DNA of 64,000 nucleotides from Barnesiella sp. An55 (GTDB lineage: Bacteria; Bacteroidota; Bacteroidia; Bacteroidales; Barnesiellaceae): contig NZ_NFHZ01000002.1 in assembly GCF_002161555.1 (NCBI RefSeq), positions 185,319-249,318 on the forward strand, read 5' to 3'. Of the stretch, positions 15,620 through 23,808 are shown piece by piece (the stretch's first letter is position 1; the number at the start of each line of letters is the position of its first letter). Below the pieces are notes generated by a model. The model made no database searches. It was not told where the DNA came from and worked only from the letters and a program-made list of their open reading frames with translations. The position numbers were made by a program, and so were the translations under genes.

Positions 15620-15903
15620 TGTTACGCGAACTGGATCCTCTACTACACTCGCAACTGCGACTGGCTATCGTCTCGATACTTCTCTCGGTCGAAGAGGCCG
15701 ACTTTGTCTATCTGAAGGAGCAGACGGGTGCCACAGCGGGTAACCTGAGCGTACAACTCGACAAACTGGCGACCGCCGGATATATTGAGGTGACCAAGGA
15801 GTTTGTGGGTAAAAAGACCCGCACCTCCTGCCAGATAACCGAACGGGGGCGCGAAGCCTTTGAGCAGTATGTCGAGGCGCTTAAAGAGTATTTGAAACTG
15901 TAA
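15619..15903 (+). CDS. Winged-helix transcriptional regulator (HTH_34 type)
   Basis: 94 aa. The whole protein is a winged-helix DNA-binding domain: a helix with L-D-P-L-L-H-S-Q-L-R-L-A-I-V-S-I-L, the HTH (F-V-Y-L-K-E-Q-T-G-A-T-A-G-N-L-S-V-Q-L-D-K-L), a wing with K-T-R-T-S-C-Q-I-T-E-R-G-R, and a C-terminal dimerisation helix. It fits the MarR/ArsR-like HTH_34 family. No sensor domain is present. A GTG at 15616 is an alternative start; the ATG at 15619 overlaps the upstream stop. Palindromes in the operon's promoter suggest autoregulation. Confidence 0.88.
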   Translation: MLRELDPLLHSQLRLAIVSILLSVEEADFVYLKEQTGATAGNLSVQLDKLATAGYIEVTKEFVGKKTRTSCQITERGREAFEQYVEALKEYLKL

Positions 15904-15960
15904 CGGGTTGGGTATTCCCCATATACCACGGTCGGGAATACCATCGCTTCGCCCTCAAGA

Positions 15961-15991
15961 CTGGGCCCCGCACCGTGGTGCGGGGCGACTC
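15961..15991. repeat. Diverged copy of the GC-rich 31-bp palindrome
   Basis: Begins CTGGGCCCCGCACCGTGGTG. Same layout as the copies at 14623 and 14759, with several changes that keep the CCCCGCA.../TGCGGGG pairing. Confidence 0.6.
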
Positions 15992-16001
15992 CACAACACA
16001 C

Positions 16002-16035
16002 AACGGGCCGACTCGATTTTTCGAGTCGGCCCGTT
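16002..16035. terminator. Strong bidirectional terminator
   Basis: Perfect 15-bp stem AACGGGCCGACTCGA/TCGAGTCGGCCCGTT with a TTTT loop, between convergent genes (regulator on + and trxA on -). Confidence 0.75.
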
Positions 16036-16055
16036 CTACAAATTTCTTGCAACGA

Positions 16056-16370
16056 TTAAAGCAGAGCTTTCACCTTAGCCTCGATATCGGCTTTCGAGGC
16101 CGAACCTACATGCCGATCTACCAATTTGCCCTCTTTGAAGAAGAGCAAGGTGGGGATACTGCGGATGCTGTACTCTACACTCAAGTCGGCATCGTCGTCG
16201 ATATTGTATTTACCAATAACCACTTTGCCGTCATACTCCTCGGCAAGTTCTTCGATCGACGGGGCGATAGCCCGGCAGGGGCCACACCACTCTGCCCAGA
16301 AATCAATCACCACGGGTTTGCCCGAAGCAATCAGTTCCTTTGCATTTTCATCATTGATTTTCAATGCCAT
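16056..16370 (-). CDS. trxA: Thioredoxin
   Basis: 104 aa, the standard single-domain size with no signal peptide, so cytosolic. The redox site is W-C-G-P-C (about residues 28-32) within V-I-D-F-W-A-E-W, and the cis-proline region is S-I-P-T-L-L-F-F (about 73-80). It reduces protein disulfides and supplies electrons to enzymes such as ribonucleotide and methionine sulfoxide reductases. It follows dnaE on the same strand with a 78-base gap containing a promoter-like element, so it probably has its own transcript. Confidence 0.97.
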   Translation of the reverse strand: MALKINDENAKELIASGKPVVIDFWAEWCGPCRAIAPSIEELAEEYDGKVVIGKYNIDDDADLSVEYSIRSIPTLLFFKEGKLVDRHVGSASKADIEAKVKALL

Positions 16371-16413
16371 AATGTTATTTTTTATATTTTTATTATTGTC
16401 TCTTTTTACGGAA

Positions 16414-16421
16414 CAAAATTA
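16414..16421 (-). promoter_or_regulatory. Predicted trxA -7 element
   Basis: TAATTTTG on the minus strand, 43 bases before the trxA start, in the dnaE-trxA gap. Confidence 0.45.
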
Positions 16422-16448
16422 GGGATTCTATGGTTGAGTCGCAAACGA

Positions 16449-19400
16449 TTATTCATTTATTTTGAAGGTTACCTCTTCGTTCTCGTTGAGAAAATCGATA
16501 AGCTCCTCGGTAATCATGGGACGACGGCGTGACCGCAACCGCACCGACTTGCCCAGCTCCGAGTCGTAGATCTTGAAGTTGAGTTCGGCCTTGTGCTGGT
16601 GGGCCGGCGGCATGAAATCGGAGAGGGTCTGGATGAAGCCGTTCTTGACCAGACGGGCGGGCATCTCGATGGTGATGGAGTTGAGCATCGTCCCCTTCAG
16701 CTCCGAGAGCAGTTTCATCTCGAGAATCTTGAGGTCGATGCGCCCGGGGGTGAACTTCGAGGGGACACAACGGGCACGCACCCACACGAATGTACCGTTG
16801 TTGGCGCCATACTTGCCATAGTCGATGAAGTCTTGCCCGAAGAGGGGGATGTCGTCGGCTCCCGAATAGTCCTCGATCTTGAGGAATCCATACTGCCCGC
16901 CACGCTTGCCTATGCCCGTGCGGTAATCGACCACTACCCCACCGAAGGTTATCTCCTTGTCGAGCAGAGCCTCGCGATTCTTCAGGTCGGTCATGCGGGT
17001 GTTGCAGCCATAGAGCAACTCGAGTTTATAGGCATCGAGGGGGTGAGCCGAGAGGTACATACCCACGAGTTCGCGCTCCTTGTCGAGTCGCTCGATGTCG
17101 GAGAGGGGTACTCCCCGGGGAATCTCGGGCGGGGTGGTGACGATGGGTGCCTCGCTACCGAAGAGCGAAGCCACCTGCGAAAGCTTGTCGCTCTGCACCT
17201 TCACGCCATAGCGCACGAGGGTATCGAGGAAGGGTTCGCCCTTGCTGTTGAGGGCCGAGAAGTCCTCGCGATGTATCTCCTTGAACGAGTCGAAGGCTCC
17301 CGAGATGGCCAGCGACTCGATGGTCTTCTTGCCGCAAGCCGAGAGGTTGACCCGCTCGACAAAATCGAATATGCCCTTGTAGGGACCATTGGCTTCGCGC
17401 TCGCGAACGATGGCCTGCACGGCCGAGTCGCCCACTCCTTTGATGGCCCCCAACCCGAAGCGGATGTTCCCCTTCTTGTTGACTGAGAACTTGTACTGAC
17501 TCTCGTTGACATCGGGGCCCAGCACCTGAATCTTCATGGCCTTGCACTCGTCCATGAACTTGGTGATTTCGGAGATGTTGTTGAGGTTTCGGCTGAGCAC
17601 GGCCGCCATATACTCCGAGGGGTAATTGGCCTTGAGGTAGGCCGTCTGGAAGGCTACCCACGAGTAGCAGGTGGCGTGGCTCTTGTTGAAGGCGTAGGAG
17701 GCAAATTTCTCCCAGTCGGCCCAAATCTTCTCGAGTACCTCTTTCTTGTGGCCGTTCTTTTCGCCTCCCGAGATGAAGAGCGGTTTCAAGGCATCGAGCT
17801 TGTCTTTGAGCTTTTTACCCATGGCTTTACGCAAACCGTCGGACTGGCCTCGGGTGAAGTTGGCCAACAGTCGCGAGAGCAACATCACCTGCTCCTGATA
17901 CACGGTGATGCCGTAGGTATCCTTCAGATACTTCTCCATGATGGGAATATCATAGACAATGGGCTCCTTGCCCTGCTTGCGGGCAATGAACTGCGGGATA
18001 TATTCCATGGGGCCCGGCCGGTAGAGGGCGTTCATGGCGATGAGGTCTTCGAAGGTCGAGGGGTGCAGTTCGCGCAGATACTTCTGCATGCCGGCCGACT
18101 CGAACTGGAAGGTACCGGTCGTGCGGCCGGCGCTGTAAAGCTCGTAGGTCTTGGGGTCGTCGATGGGGATAGAGTCAATATCGAGATCGATATGGCGCGT
18201 CTGCCTGATATTCTCGACCGCCTCCTTGATAATCGACAGGGTTTTCAGCCCCAGAAAGTCCATCTTGATGAGGCCGGTGTCTTCAATCACACTACCCTCA
18301 TACTGGGTCACGAGCATCTTCTCGCCGGTCTCCTTGTCATCGGCCGTGCTCACGGGCACCCAGTCGGTAATATCGTCACGCCCGATGATGACACCGCAGG
18401 CGTGCACGCCGGTATTGCGCACGTTGCCTTCGAGCATCTGGGCATATTTCATCGTATCGGCCAGGAGCTTGTCGCTCGAGTTGCAGGCATCTTGCAGCTC
18501 CTTGACATTCTCGATACAGTTCTTCAGATTTATCTTTTGGGGCTTGCCGTTCTTCTCGGGCAAGCGGTCGGGGATGAGACGGGTGAGGCGGTCCGACTCC
18601 GAGAGCGGCAGTTTCTGTACCCGGGCCACATCCTTGATGGCCAGTTTGGTAGCCATTGTACCGTAGGTGATGATGTGTGCCACCTTCTCGGCGCCATACT
18701 TCTCGGTTACCCACTGCAACACGCGGCCGCGGCCATCGTCGTCGAAATCGACATCGATATCGGGCAACGAGATACGGTCGGGGTTGAGGAAACGCTCGAA
18801 CAGCAGATCGTACTTCATGGGGTCGATCTGGGTTATCTTGAGGCAGTAGGCCACCACCGAACCGGCGGCCGAACCACGGCCGGGCCCTACCGACACGTCG
18901 AGCTCATTGCGGGCCGCATTGATAAAGTCCTGCACAATGAGGAAGTAGCCGGGGAAACCCATCGTCTTCATGATGTGCAGCTCGAAGGTGATGCGCTCCA
19001 TCACCTCGGGCGAGAGGTTTTCACCATACCGCTCGTGCGCTCCCTTGAAGGTGAGCTCCTTCAGGTAATCGGCCTCGAGCTTGATACGGTAGAGCTTCTC
19101 ATAGCCGCCCAGCTTCTCGATTTTCTTGCGGGCCGACTCCTCGTCCATCACCACATTGCCGTTCTCGTCGCGCGTAAACTCGTTGAAGATATCCTCGTCG
19201 GTATATTTGCGGCGGTACTCCTCCTCGGTACCGAAGCTCTCGGGGATAGGGAAGGTAGGCATGAGCGGGGCATGGTCTATCGAGTAGAACTCGACCTTGT
19301 CGAGAATCTCGAGTGTATTGGAGAGAGCCTCGGGCACATCGACAAAGATGTCGTTCATCTCCTGCTGGGTCTTGAGCCACTCCTGCTTGGTATAGAGCAT

Positions 19401-20330
19401 GCGGGTGGGATCGTCGAGATCCTTGCCCGTACTCAGGCAGATGAGGCGGTCGTGAGCCTCGGCATTCTCCTCCTCAACAAAGTGTACATCGTTGGTACAC
19501 ACCAACTTGATACCGTGCTTGTGCGACAACTCGATAAGATGTTTGTTCACCTCGTTCTGCAACACGAAAGTCTCGTGGTTGGCCCGCTGAACAGTCGCCT
19601 TGTGGCGCTGCAGCTCCAGGTAATAGTCGTCGCCGAAAACCCGCTTGAACCACAGGATGGCCTCCTCGGCCCCGGCGATATCGCCGGTAAGTATCTTGCG
19701 GGGAATCTCACCGCCCAAACAGGCCGAGCAGACAATCAACCCCTCGTGATATTTTTCGAGTTCATATTTGTCGGTACGCGGCCGGGAATAAAACCCCTCG
19801 GTCCAACCTTTCGAAACTAGCTTGATAAGATTGTGATATCCTTTCAAGTTCTTGGCCAGGACCACCAGGTGATAACCACCCTCATCGACGGCTCCGCTCC
19901 GTACCGAGATACCCTCTACCTCGTTGACAACGGCGCCCCGCACCTCGCGCGGAGTGGCTTCCTTGTCGGTGAGTCGGCGACGGGCCACATACATCTCACA
20001 ACCGAAAATCGGTTTGAATATCTTTCCCTCGAGGCGAGTCACCTCCTGACGCAGGGCAGCCAGCTCGGCCTCCTTGTCGGCCACCTCTTCGGCTCCGCTC
20101 TCGATTGCCGCAATGCGTTTCTGCGCCGCCTTGATATCGTCTTTCACCGCTCCGTTTTTCTTCTTCACCAGATTGAAAAACTCTTTTATGCCGAACATGT
20201 CGCCATGATCGGTCAACGCCAGGCCCTTCATACCGTCTTTCATGGCCTTATCGACCAAAGCCGGAATCGAAGCCTGTCCGTCAAGTATAGAGTACTGGGA
20301 GTGAACGTGCAGATGAACAAAGGGTTGCAT
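16449..20330 (-). CDS. dnaE: DNA polymerase III alpha subunit
   Basis: 1293 aa. Replicative polymerase subunit. The N-terminal PHP domain starts with F-V-H-L-H-V-H-S-Q-Y-S and A-L-T-D-H-G-D-M, with an insertion rich in Lys/Glu after residue ~50. The palm catalytic region is P-D-I-D-V-D-F-D-D-D-G-R (about residues 525-536). Other landmarks are the S-G-P-G-R-G-S-A-A-G-S-like V-G-P-G-R-G-S-A-A-G-S stretch, the beta-clamp-binding and helix-hairpin-helix segments, and a C-terminal OB fold (I-T-F-G-G-V-V-V-D). No intein is present. It is longer than the E. coli protein mainly through the N-terminal insertion. Usually followed by trxA in relatives, as here. Confidence 0.97.
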   Translation of the reverse strand: MQPFVHLHVHSQYSILDGQASIPALVDKAMKDGMKGLALTDHGDMFGIKEFFNLVKKKNGAVKDDIKAAQKRIAAIESGAEEVADKEAELAALRQEVTRLEGKIFKPIFGCEMYVARRRLTDKEATPREVRGAVVNEVEGISVRSGAVDEGGYHLVVLAKNLKGYHNLIKLVSKGWTEGFYSRPRTDKYELEKYHEGLIVCSACLGGEIPRKILTGDIAGAEEAILWFKRVFGDDYYLELQRHKATVQRANHETFVLQNEVNKHLIELSHKHGIKLVCTNDVHFVEEENAEAHDRLICLSTGKDLDDPTRMLYTKQEWLKTQQEMNDIFVDVPEALSNTLEILDKVEFYSIDHAPLMPTFPIPESFGTEEEYRRKYTDEDIFNEFTRDENGNVVMDEESARKKIEKLGGYEKLYRIKLEADYLKELTFKGAHERYGENLSPEVMERITFELHIMKTMGFPGYFLIVQDFINAARNELDVSVGPGRGSAAGSVVAYCLKITQIDPMKYDLLFERFLNPDRISLPDIDVDFDDDGRGRVLQWVTEKYGAEKVAHIITYGTMATKLAIKDVARVQKLPLSESDRLTRLIPDRLPEKNGKPQKINLKNCIENVKELQDACNSSDKLLADTMKYAQMLEGNVRNTGVHACGVIIGRDDITDWVPVSTADDKETGEKMLVTQYEGSVIEDTGLIKMDFLGLKTLSIIKEAVENIRQTRHIDLDIDSIPIDDPKTYELYSAGRTTGTFQFESAGMQKYLRELHPSTFEDLIAMNALYRPGPMEYIPQFIARKQGKEPIVYDIPIMEKYLKDTYGITVYQEQVMLLSRLLANFTRGQSDGLRKAMGKKLKDKLDALKPLFISGGEKNGHKKEVLEKIWADWEKFASYAFNKSHATCYSWVAFQTAYLKANYPSEYMAAVLSRNLNNISEITKFMDECKAMKIQVLGPDVNESQYKFSVNKKGNIRFGLGAIKGVGDSAVQAIVREREANGPYKGIFDFVERVNLSACGKKTIESLAISGAFDSFKEIHREDFSALNSKGEPFLDTLVRYGVKVQSDKLSQVASLFGSEAPIVTTPPEIPRGVPLSDIERLDKERELVGMYLSAHPLDAYKLELLYGCNTRMTDLKNREALLDKEITFGGVVVDYRTGIGKRGGQYGFLKIEDYSGADDIPLFGQDFIDYGKYGANNGTFVWVRARCVPSKFTPGRIDLKILEMKLLSELKGTMLNSITIEMPARLVKNGFIQTLSDFMPPAHQHKAELNFKIYDSELGKSVRLRSRRRPMITEELIDFLNENEEVTFKINE

Positions 20331-20367
20331 AAATAAGATAGGATTTAATTTCGTGGGCTTAAAGTTA

Positions 20368-20375
20368 CAAAGATA
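20368..20375 (-). promoter_or_regulatory. Predicted dnaE -7 element
   Basis: TATCTTTG on the minus strand, 37 bases upstream of the start; no clear -33 box. Confidence 0.45.
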
Positions 20376-20440
20376 TTCGCATAGGAGGAAGCAGTTGCCT
20401 CAAGATTTTTGAACAACTTATAAACCCCCGTTTATCAAAA

Positions 20441-20478
20441 GAAAAAGCGGGCCAGGGAGCTATAGCCACCTGGCCCGC
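20441..20478 (-). terminator. Terminator of the M24 peptidase gene
   Basis: On the minus strand GCGGGCCAGG/CCTGGCCCGC (10 bp, 12-base loop) runs into CTTTTTC, 40 bases after the stop. Confidence 0.8.
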
Positions 20479-20517
20479 CGAATGGGGATTGTATGCCTGT
20501 CGCCGAGAGTCGGGATA

Positions 20518-21690
20518 TCAGAAAAGCTGTGCGATATCGACCGGTGCGTTGGTAATTGCCTGCAGTCCATTGGGGGTAACCACATAGGTATCCTCGATAC
20601 CCACGGCACCCACATGCGGAATGACAAACTTGGGCTCCAGGGCGATAACCTGGTTCTCGGCCAACACCTCTTTCGAACGAGGTGCCAGCACCGGTGCCTC
20701 GTTCACCTCGAGACCCACACCATGACCTATGAAGCCGGCCTTCTGGCTGTGCCCCATGAAGTAGTCGTCAAATCCAGCCTCGCGAGCCATCTCGACAGCC
20801 CGGTGATAGAGGTCGGCCGTAGCCACACCCGGCTTGCCCATGCGACTCAACTCACGGTGTATCTCGATAGAGCAACGATGGGCCTCGAGAGCTTTCTCGG
20901 GCAACTGCCCAATCGAATAGACCCGGGTCATATCGGTCATGTAGCCGGTAAAGTTACCGCACATATCGACCATCACAGCCATACCCGGACGCATGAGTGT
21001 GCCGTTGGCTCCCACCGGAATCGAACAGTCCATACCGGCACCGCCCATAGCAAAGTCGTAGGGTGTAGGGGTGTCGGCATTATCGCCACACAGCACATTG
21101 CCCATGAAAATCTCCATACTCTGCCCGTTGATGCGGAAGAGGCCCAGGTTTCCATGCAGACGCAACAGACGCTCGATTTCGATTTGCAGCTCGATATCGG
21201 TCATGCCATCGCGATAGACCGACTCGATGCGGTGATAGACCTCGGCATGTTTCACGGCCGACTCCCGCAACCGGGCCAGCTCATACTCGGTTTTCACCGC
21301 ACGCACCCCGCGCATCACGGCCGATGCGTTCACCACCTCGGCGTCGGGGAAGAGAGCCGCCAGCCGCACATAGTCGCCATGCGGAGCATCCCACTCCAGC
21401 GCAATACGCCGTGGCTGTGCCAGGCCCAGCTCGGGGAGCAGGGCCGGTATCTGCTCGGGCTTGTGAATGTAGTGCACGGTATCGCCTTTCAGCCCCACGG
21501 GACGTCGCACGAAGTAGTGCGGCTCACCCTCTACCGGGATGTAGGTGTAACCGTTGAACACCCGACCCGACGTGTAATAGAGATTGACATTCGTGTGAAT
21601 CAAAGCAGCATCGGCCCCAACGGTCTTCAAACCTGCCTGAATTTTTTCGCTACGCCGCAAAATCTCGGCATGAAATTCACTCGAGAACAT
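20518..21690 (-). CDS. M24-family Xaa-Pro peptidase
   Basis: 390 aa. N-terminal creatinase-like domain (about residues 1-140) followed by the pita-bread metallopeptidase domain. The five metal ligands are visible in order: V-D-M-C-G-N and T-D-M-T-R (two Asp), G-H-G-V-G-L-E-V-N-E (His), A-L-E-P-K (Glu) and G-I-E-D-T (Glu). Cytosolic, no signal peptide. Likely an aminopeptidase cutting X-Pro bonds (PepQ/PepP-like), though M24B subfamilies also include creatinase and DMSP lyase, so the substrate is not certain. It follows a HAD phosphatase gene with only two bases between them, so the two form an operon. Confidence 0.9.
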   Translation of the reverse strand: MFSSEFHAEILRRSEKIQAGLKTVGADAALIHTNVNLYYTSGRVFNGYTYIPVEGEPHYFVRRPVGLKGDTVHYIHKPEQIPALLPELGLAQPRRIALEWDAPHGDYVRLAALFPDAEVVNASAVMRGVRAVKTEYELARLRESAVKHAEVYHRIESVYRDGMTDIELQIEIERLLRLHGNLGLFRINGQSMEIFMGNVLCGDNADTPTPYDFAMGGAGMDCSIPVGANGTLMRPGMAVMVDMCGNFTGYMTDMTRVYSIGQLPEKALEAHRCSIEIHRELSRMGKPGVATADLYHRAVEMAREAGFDDYFMGHSQKAGFIGHGVGLEVNEAPVLAPRSKEVLAENQVIALEPKFVIPHVGAVGIEDTYVVTPNGLQAITNAPVDIAQLF

Positions 21691-21692
21691 AA

Positions 21693-22349
21693 CTATTTAC
21701 AATTTAAGAAGAATTCGGTAAAATCGATGAATGAATCGAAGGCCAGTTCATAGTCGTCGGTCTGGCCAAAACCGTAGCGGGCATATACAAAAGGCAGTCC
21801 CACCCGGTGGGTCTCCTGCCCGTCGGCCTCGATATCGCCCATGTAGAGAGGTTGTTGCAGGTGGTATTTCTCCTTGAGCAGCAACATGTTGTCGCCCTTG
21901 GGCTTATGGGTATTGCCAAAGGCCACCCCATCGGTAATATAAGGGGTGATGCCTATGCAGTTCATAAACACCGGCAGGGTGTGACTGTCGCAATTGCTCA
22001 CCAGAAAGAGTTTGTACTTGTGCGACAGCCGCTCCAACCCCTCGACCACACCCGGATAGGGAGAGCCTCCGTAACGGGCCAGCAACGTGGGCTCCTCACG
22101 GGCCAACTCAGTAGAGAATCGCTCGGCCTCGTCGGGGGTAATATCGGGGAAAAGGTTTTCCACAATGCGGGGAATGGGCTTGCCTATGTAGCCAATGAGG
22201 GTCTCGCGGGTAACGTGAACCTCCCGGCCAGCCCGCAAAAAGACTTCGTTCCAGATGCGGGCATAGGTATCGACCGCATCCCACAAAGTGCCGTCCATAT
22301 CAAAAATGAGTGCATCGGTACGGCTCCAATCGATCTGTCTATTTTTCAT
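21693..22349 (-). CDS. HAD-superfamily phosphatase, phosphoglycolate-phosphatase-like
   Basis: 218 aa. HAD motif I is D-M-D-G-T-L-W-D (about residues 17-24), motif II V-S-N-C-D-S, motif III K in H-K-P-K-G-D, and motif IV G-D-I-E-A-D. The helical cap sits between motifs I and II as in the Gph/PgmB class. A cytosolic small-molecule phosphatase; the W after T-L is unusual but does not affect catalysis. A TAnnTTTG element ends only four bases before the ATG, so the mRNA may be leaderless. Confidence 0.88.
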   Translation of the reverse strand: MKNRQIDWSRTDALIFDMDGTLWDAVDTYARIWNEVFLRAGREVHVTRETLIGYIGKPIPRIVENLFPDITPDEAERFSTELAREEPTLLARYGGSPYPGVVEGLERLSHKYKLFLVSNCDSHTLPVFMNCIGITPYITDGVAFGNTHKPKGDNMLLLKEKYHLQQPLYMGDIEADGQETHRVGLPFVYARYGFGQTDDYELAFDSFIDFTEFFLNCK

Positions 22350-22353
22350 GCCG

Positions 22354-22361
22354 CAAAGGTA
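22354..22361 (-). promoter_or_regulatory. -7 element abutting the HAD phosphatase start
   Basis: TACCTTTG on the minus strand; its last base is only four bases from the ATG, so transcription would start at or next to the A of the start codon. Confidence 0.45.
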
Positions 22362-22375
22362 TGGATTTTATCAGT

Positions 22376-22419
22376 AATAAAAAAGCGTTCCTCGCGGGGT
22401 ATCCCCCCTCTTGGAACGC
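22376..22419 (-). terminator. Terminator of tRNA-Arg
   Basis: GCGTTCC/GGAACGC stem followed on the minus strand by TTTTTT, five bases after the mature tRNA 3' end. Confidence 0.8.
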
Positions 22420-22424
22420 CTTTG

Positions 22425-22496
22425 TACACCCGTGGGGAGTCGAACCCCAATCGAAGGAACCGGAATCCTTTATTCTATCCATTGAACTACGGGTGC
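22425..22496 (-). tRNA. trnR(ccg): tRNA-Arg (anticodon CCG)
   Basis: 72 nt cloverleaf. Acceptor GCACCCG/CGGGTGT with a terminal G-T pair, anticodon arm AAGGA-TTCCGGT-TCCTT giving anticodon CCG (codon CGG), and T-arm TGGGG-TTCGACT-CCCCA. The discriminator is A and no CCA follows in the DNA (next bases CAA), so the tail must be added by the cca product. Confidence 0.93.
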
Positions 22497-22576
22497 CGCT
22501 AAACGAAATCGGGAAAAATTTCGCCACCTTGGTGAGAAACTATTCCCAATTGCGTGGCAAAAGTAAGAAATATTTG

Positions 22577-22584
22577 TAGCTTTG
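22577..22584 (+). promoter_or_regulatory. Predicted ung -7 element
   Basis: TAGCTTTG, 34 bases upstream of the start codon; a TTGC lies 23 bases further upstream. Confidence 0.45.
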
Positions 22585-22618
22585 CAAACAATTACGGTTA
22601 AAATCTCACACAAAGATT

Positions 22619-23281
22619 ATGTATGTTCGCATCGAATCCAGCTGGCAACAACGGTTGCAGCCGGAGTTTGACAAGCCCTATTTCGAAAAGCTGACCGACT
22701 TCGTGCGGCACGAGTATGCCACCAAGACGGTCTATCCTCCCGGCAGTCAGATTTTCGCCGCATTCGATGCCTGTCCCTTCGATCGGGTAAAAGTAGTCAT
22801 CCTGGGGCAGGACCCTTATCACGAACCCAATCAGGCCCACGGACTCTGCTTCTCGGTCAATGACCAGATTCCCTTCCCACCATCGCTGCAAAACATTTTC
22901 AAGGAGATTGAGAGTGACTTGGGTATTCCCGTTCCCAAAAGCGGGAATCTCACCCGCTGGGCCCGGCAAGGAGTGCTGTTGCTCAACGCCACACTCACGG
23001 TCGAGGCTCATCGCGCCGCTTCGCACCAGGGCAAAGGATGGGAGACCTTTACCGACGCCGTCATACACAAACTGGCCGAGGAGCGCGAGCACCTTGTCTT
23101 TATCCTGTGGGGAGCCTATGCCCAACGCAAGGGCGAGTTCATCGACCGCAACCGGCATCTGGTGCTGCAATCGCCTCACCCCTCGCCCCTATCGGCACAC
23201 CGGGGATTCTTTGGGAACCATCACTTCAGTAAGACCAACCAATACCTGGTGGCTCACGGGATAGAACCGATCCAATGGTAA
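22619..23281 (+). CDS. ung: Uracil-DNA glycosylase (family 1)
   Basis: 220 aa. Removes uracil from DNA at the start of base-excision repair. Family 1 motifs are complete: the water-activating G-Q-D-P-Y-H (about residues 62-67), the uracil-binding N in L-L-L-N-A, and the minor-groove loop H-P-S-P-L-S with the following H-R-G-F-F-G (about 187-200). Likely first gene of a rightward group with the C_GCAxxG protein 44 bases downstream. Confidence 0.97.
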   Translation: MYVRIESSWQQRLQPEFDKPYFEKLTDFVRHEYATKTVYPPGSQIFAAFDACPFDRVKVVILGQDPYHEPNQAHGLCFSVNDQIPFPPSLQNIFKEIESDLGIPVPKSGNLTRWARQGVLLLNATLTVEAHRAASHQGKGWETFTDAVIHKLAEEREHLVFILWGAYAQRKGEFIDRNRHLVLQSPHPSPLSAHRGFFGNHHFSKTNQYLVAHGIEPIQW

Positions 23282-23325
23282 ACTCATGATTTAGCAAATA
23301 ATCATTCAATACACGATACAGGCAT

Positions 23326-23802
23326 ATGGAAAAGATAGATGTAGAACAAAGAGCCGAAAAGGCACGCCAACTGTTTCACGAGGGTTATAATTGTGCACAA
23401 TCGGTGGTGCTGGCTTACAGCGATCTGTTTAATCTCGACCCCTCTTTGGCCGCCTCGATAAGCGCTCCGTTGGGCGGAGGCATGGGACGGCTGCGCGAAG
23501 TATGCGGCGCCGTAAGCGGCATGTTTATGATTGCCGGCCTGTATTATAAGAACGATGTCCCGTCCGACCTGGCCAAACGAAAAATCGTCTATGCCACAGT
23601 ACAGGAGCTGGCCGAAAAATCAAAGGCACTCAACGGCTCGATTATTTGCCGTGAACTGCTGGGCCTCGACCACAAAAGCGACGTCCCAACTCCCGAAGCC
23701 CGCACCGAAGCCTACTACAAGCGCCGGCCTTGTGCCGACTATGTAGCCTCGGCTGCCCGATTGATTGGGGAGAAGCTCAACGAAGAGAATAAAAACAATT
23801 AA
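23326..23802 (+). CDS. C_GCAxxG_C_C family protein
   Basis: 158 aa. Matches the redox-associated C_GCAxxG_C_C family: G-Y-N-C-A-Q-S near residue 23, then P-L-G-G-G-M-G with E-V-C-G-A-V-S-G (about 54-68), a Cys in I-I-C-R-E-L-L-G, and C-A-D-Y-V near the end. The spaced cysteines suggest metal or cluster binding, but the function is not established. No signal peptide. Seven bases separate it from the acyltransferase gene, so they are probably cotranscribed. Confidence 0.88.
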   Translation: MEKIDVEQRAEKARQLFHEGYNCAQSVVLAYSDLFNLDPSLAASISAPLGGGMGRLREVCGAVSGMFMIAGLYYKNDVPSDLAKRKIVYATVQELAEKSKALNGSIICRELLGLDHKSDVPTPEARTEAYYKRRPCADYVASAARLIGEKLNEENKNN

Positions 23803-23808
23803 TCAATT

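Noticed and set aside
14623..15991. CRISPR array
   Set aside because: Only three copies of the unit with irregular spacing (136 and 1338 bases) and no cas genes.
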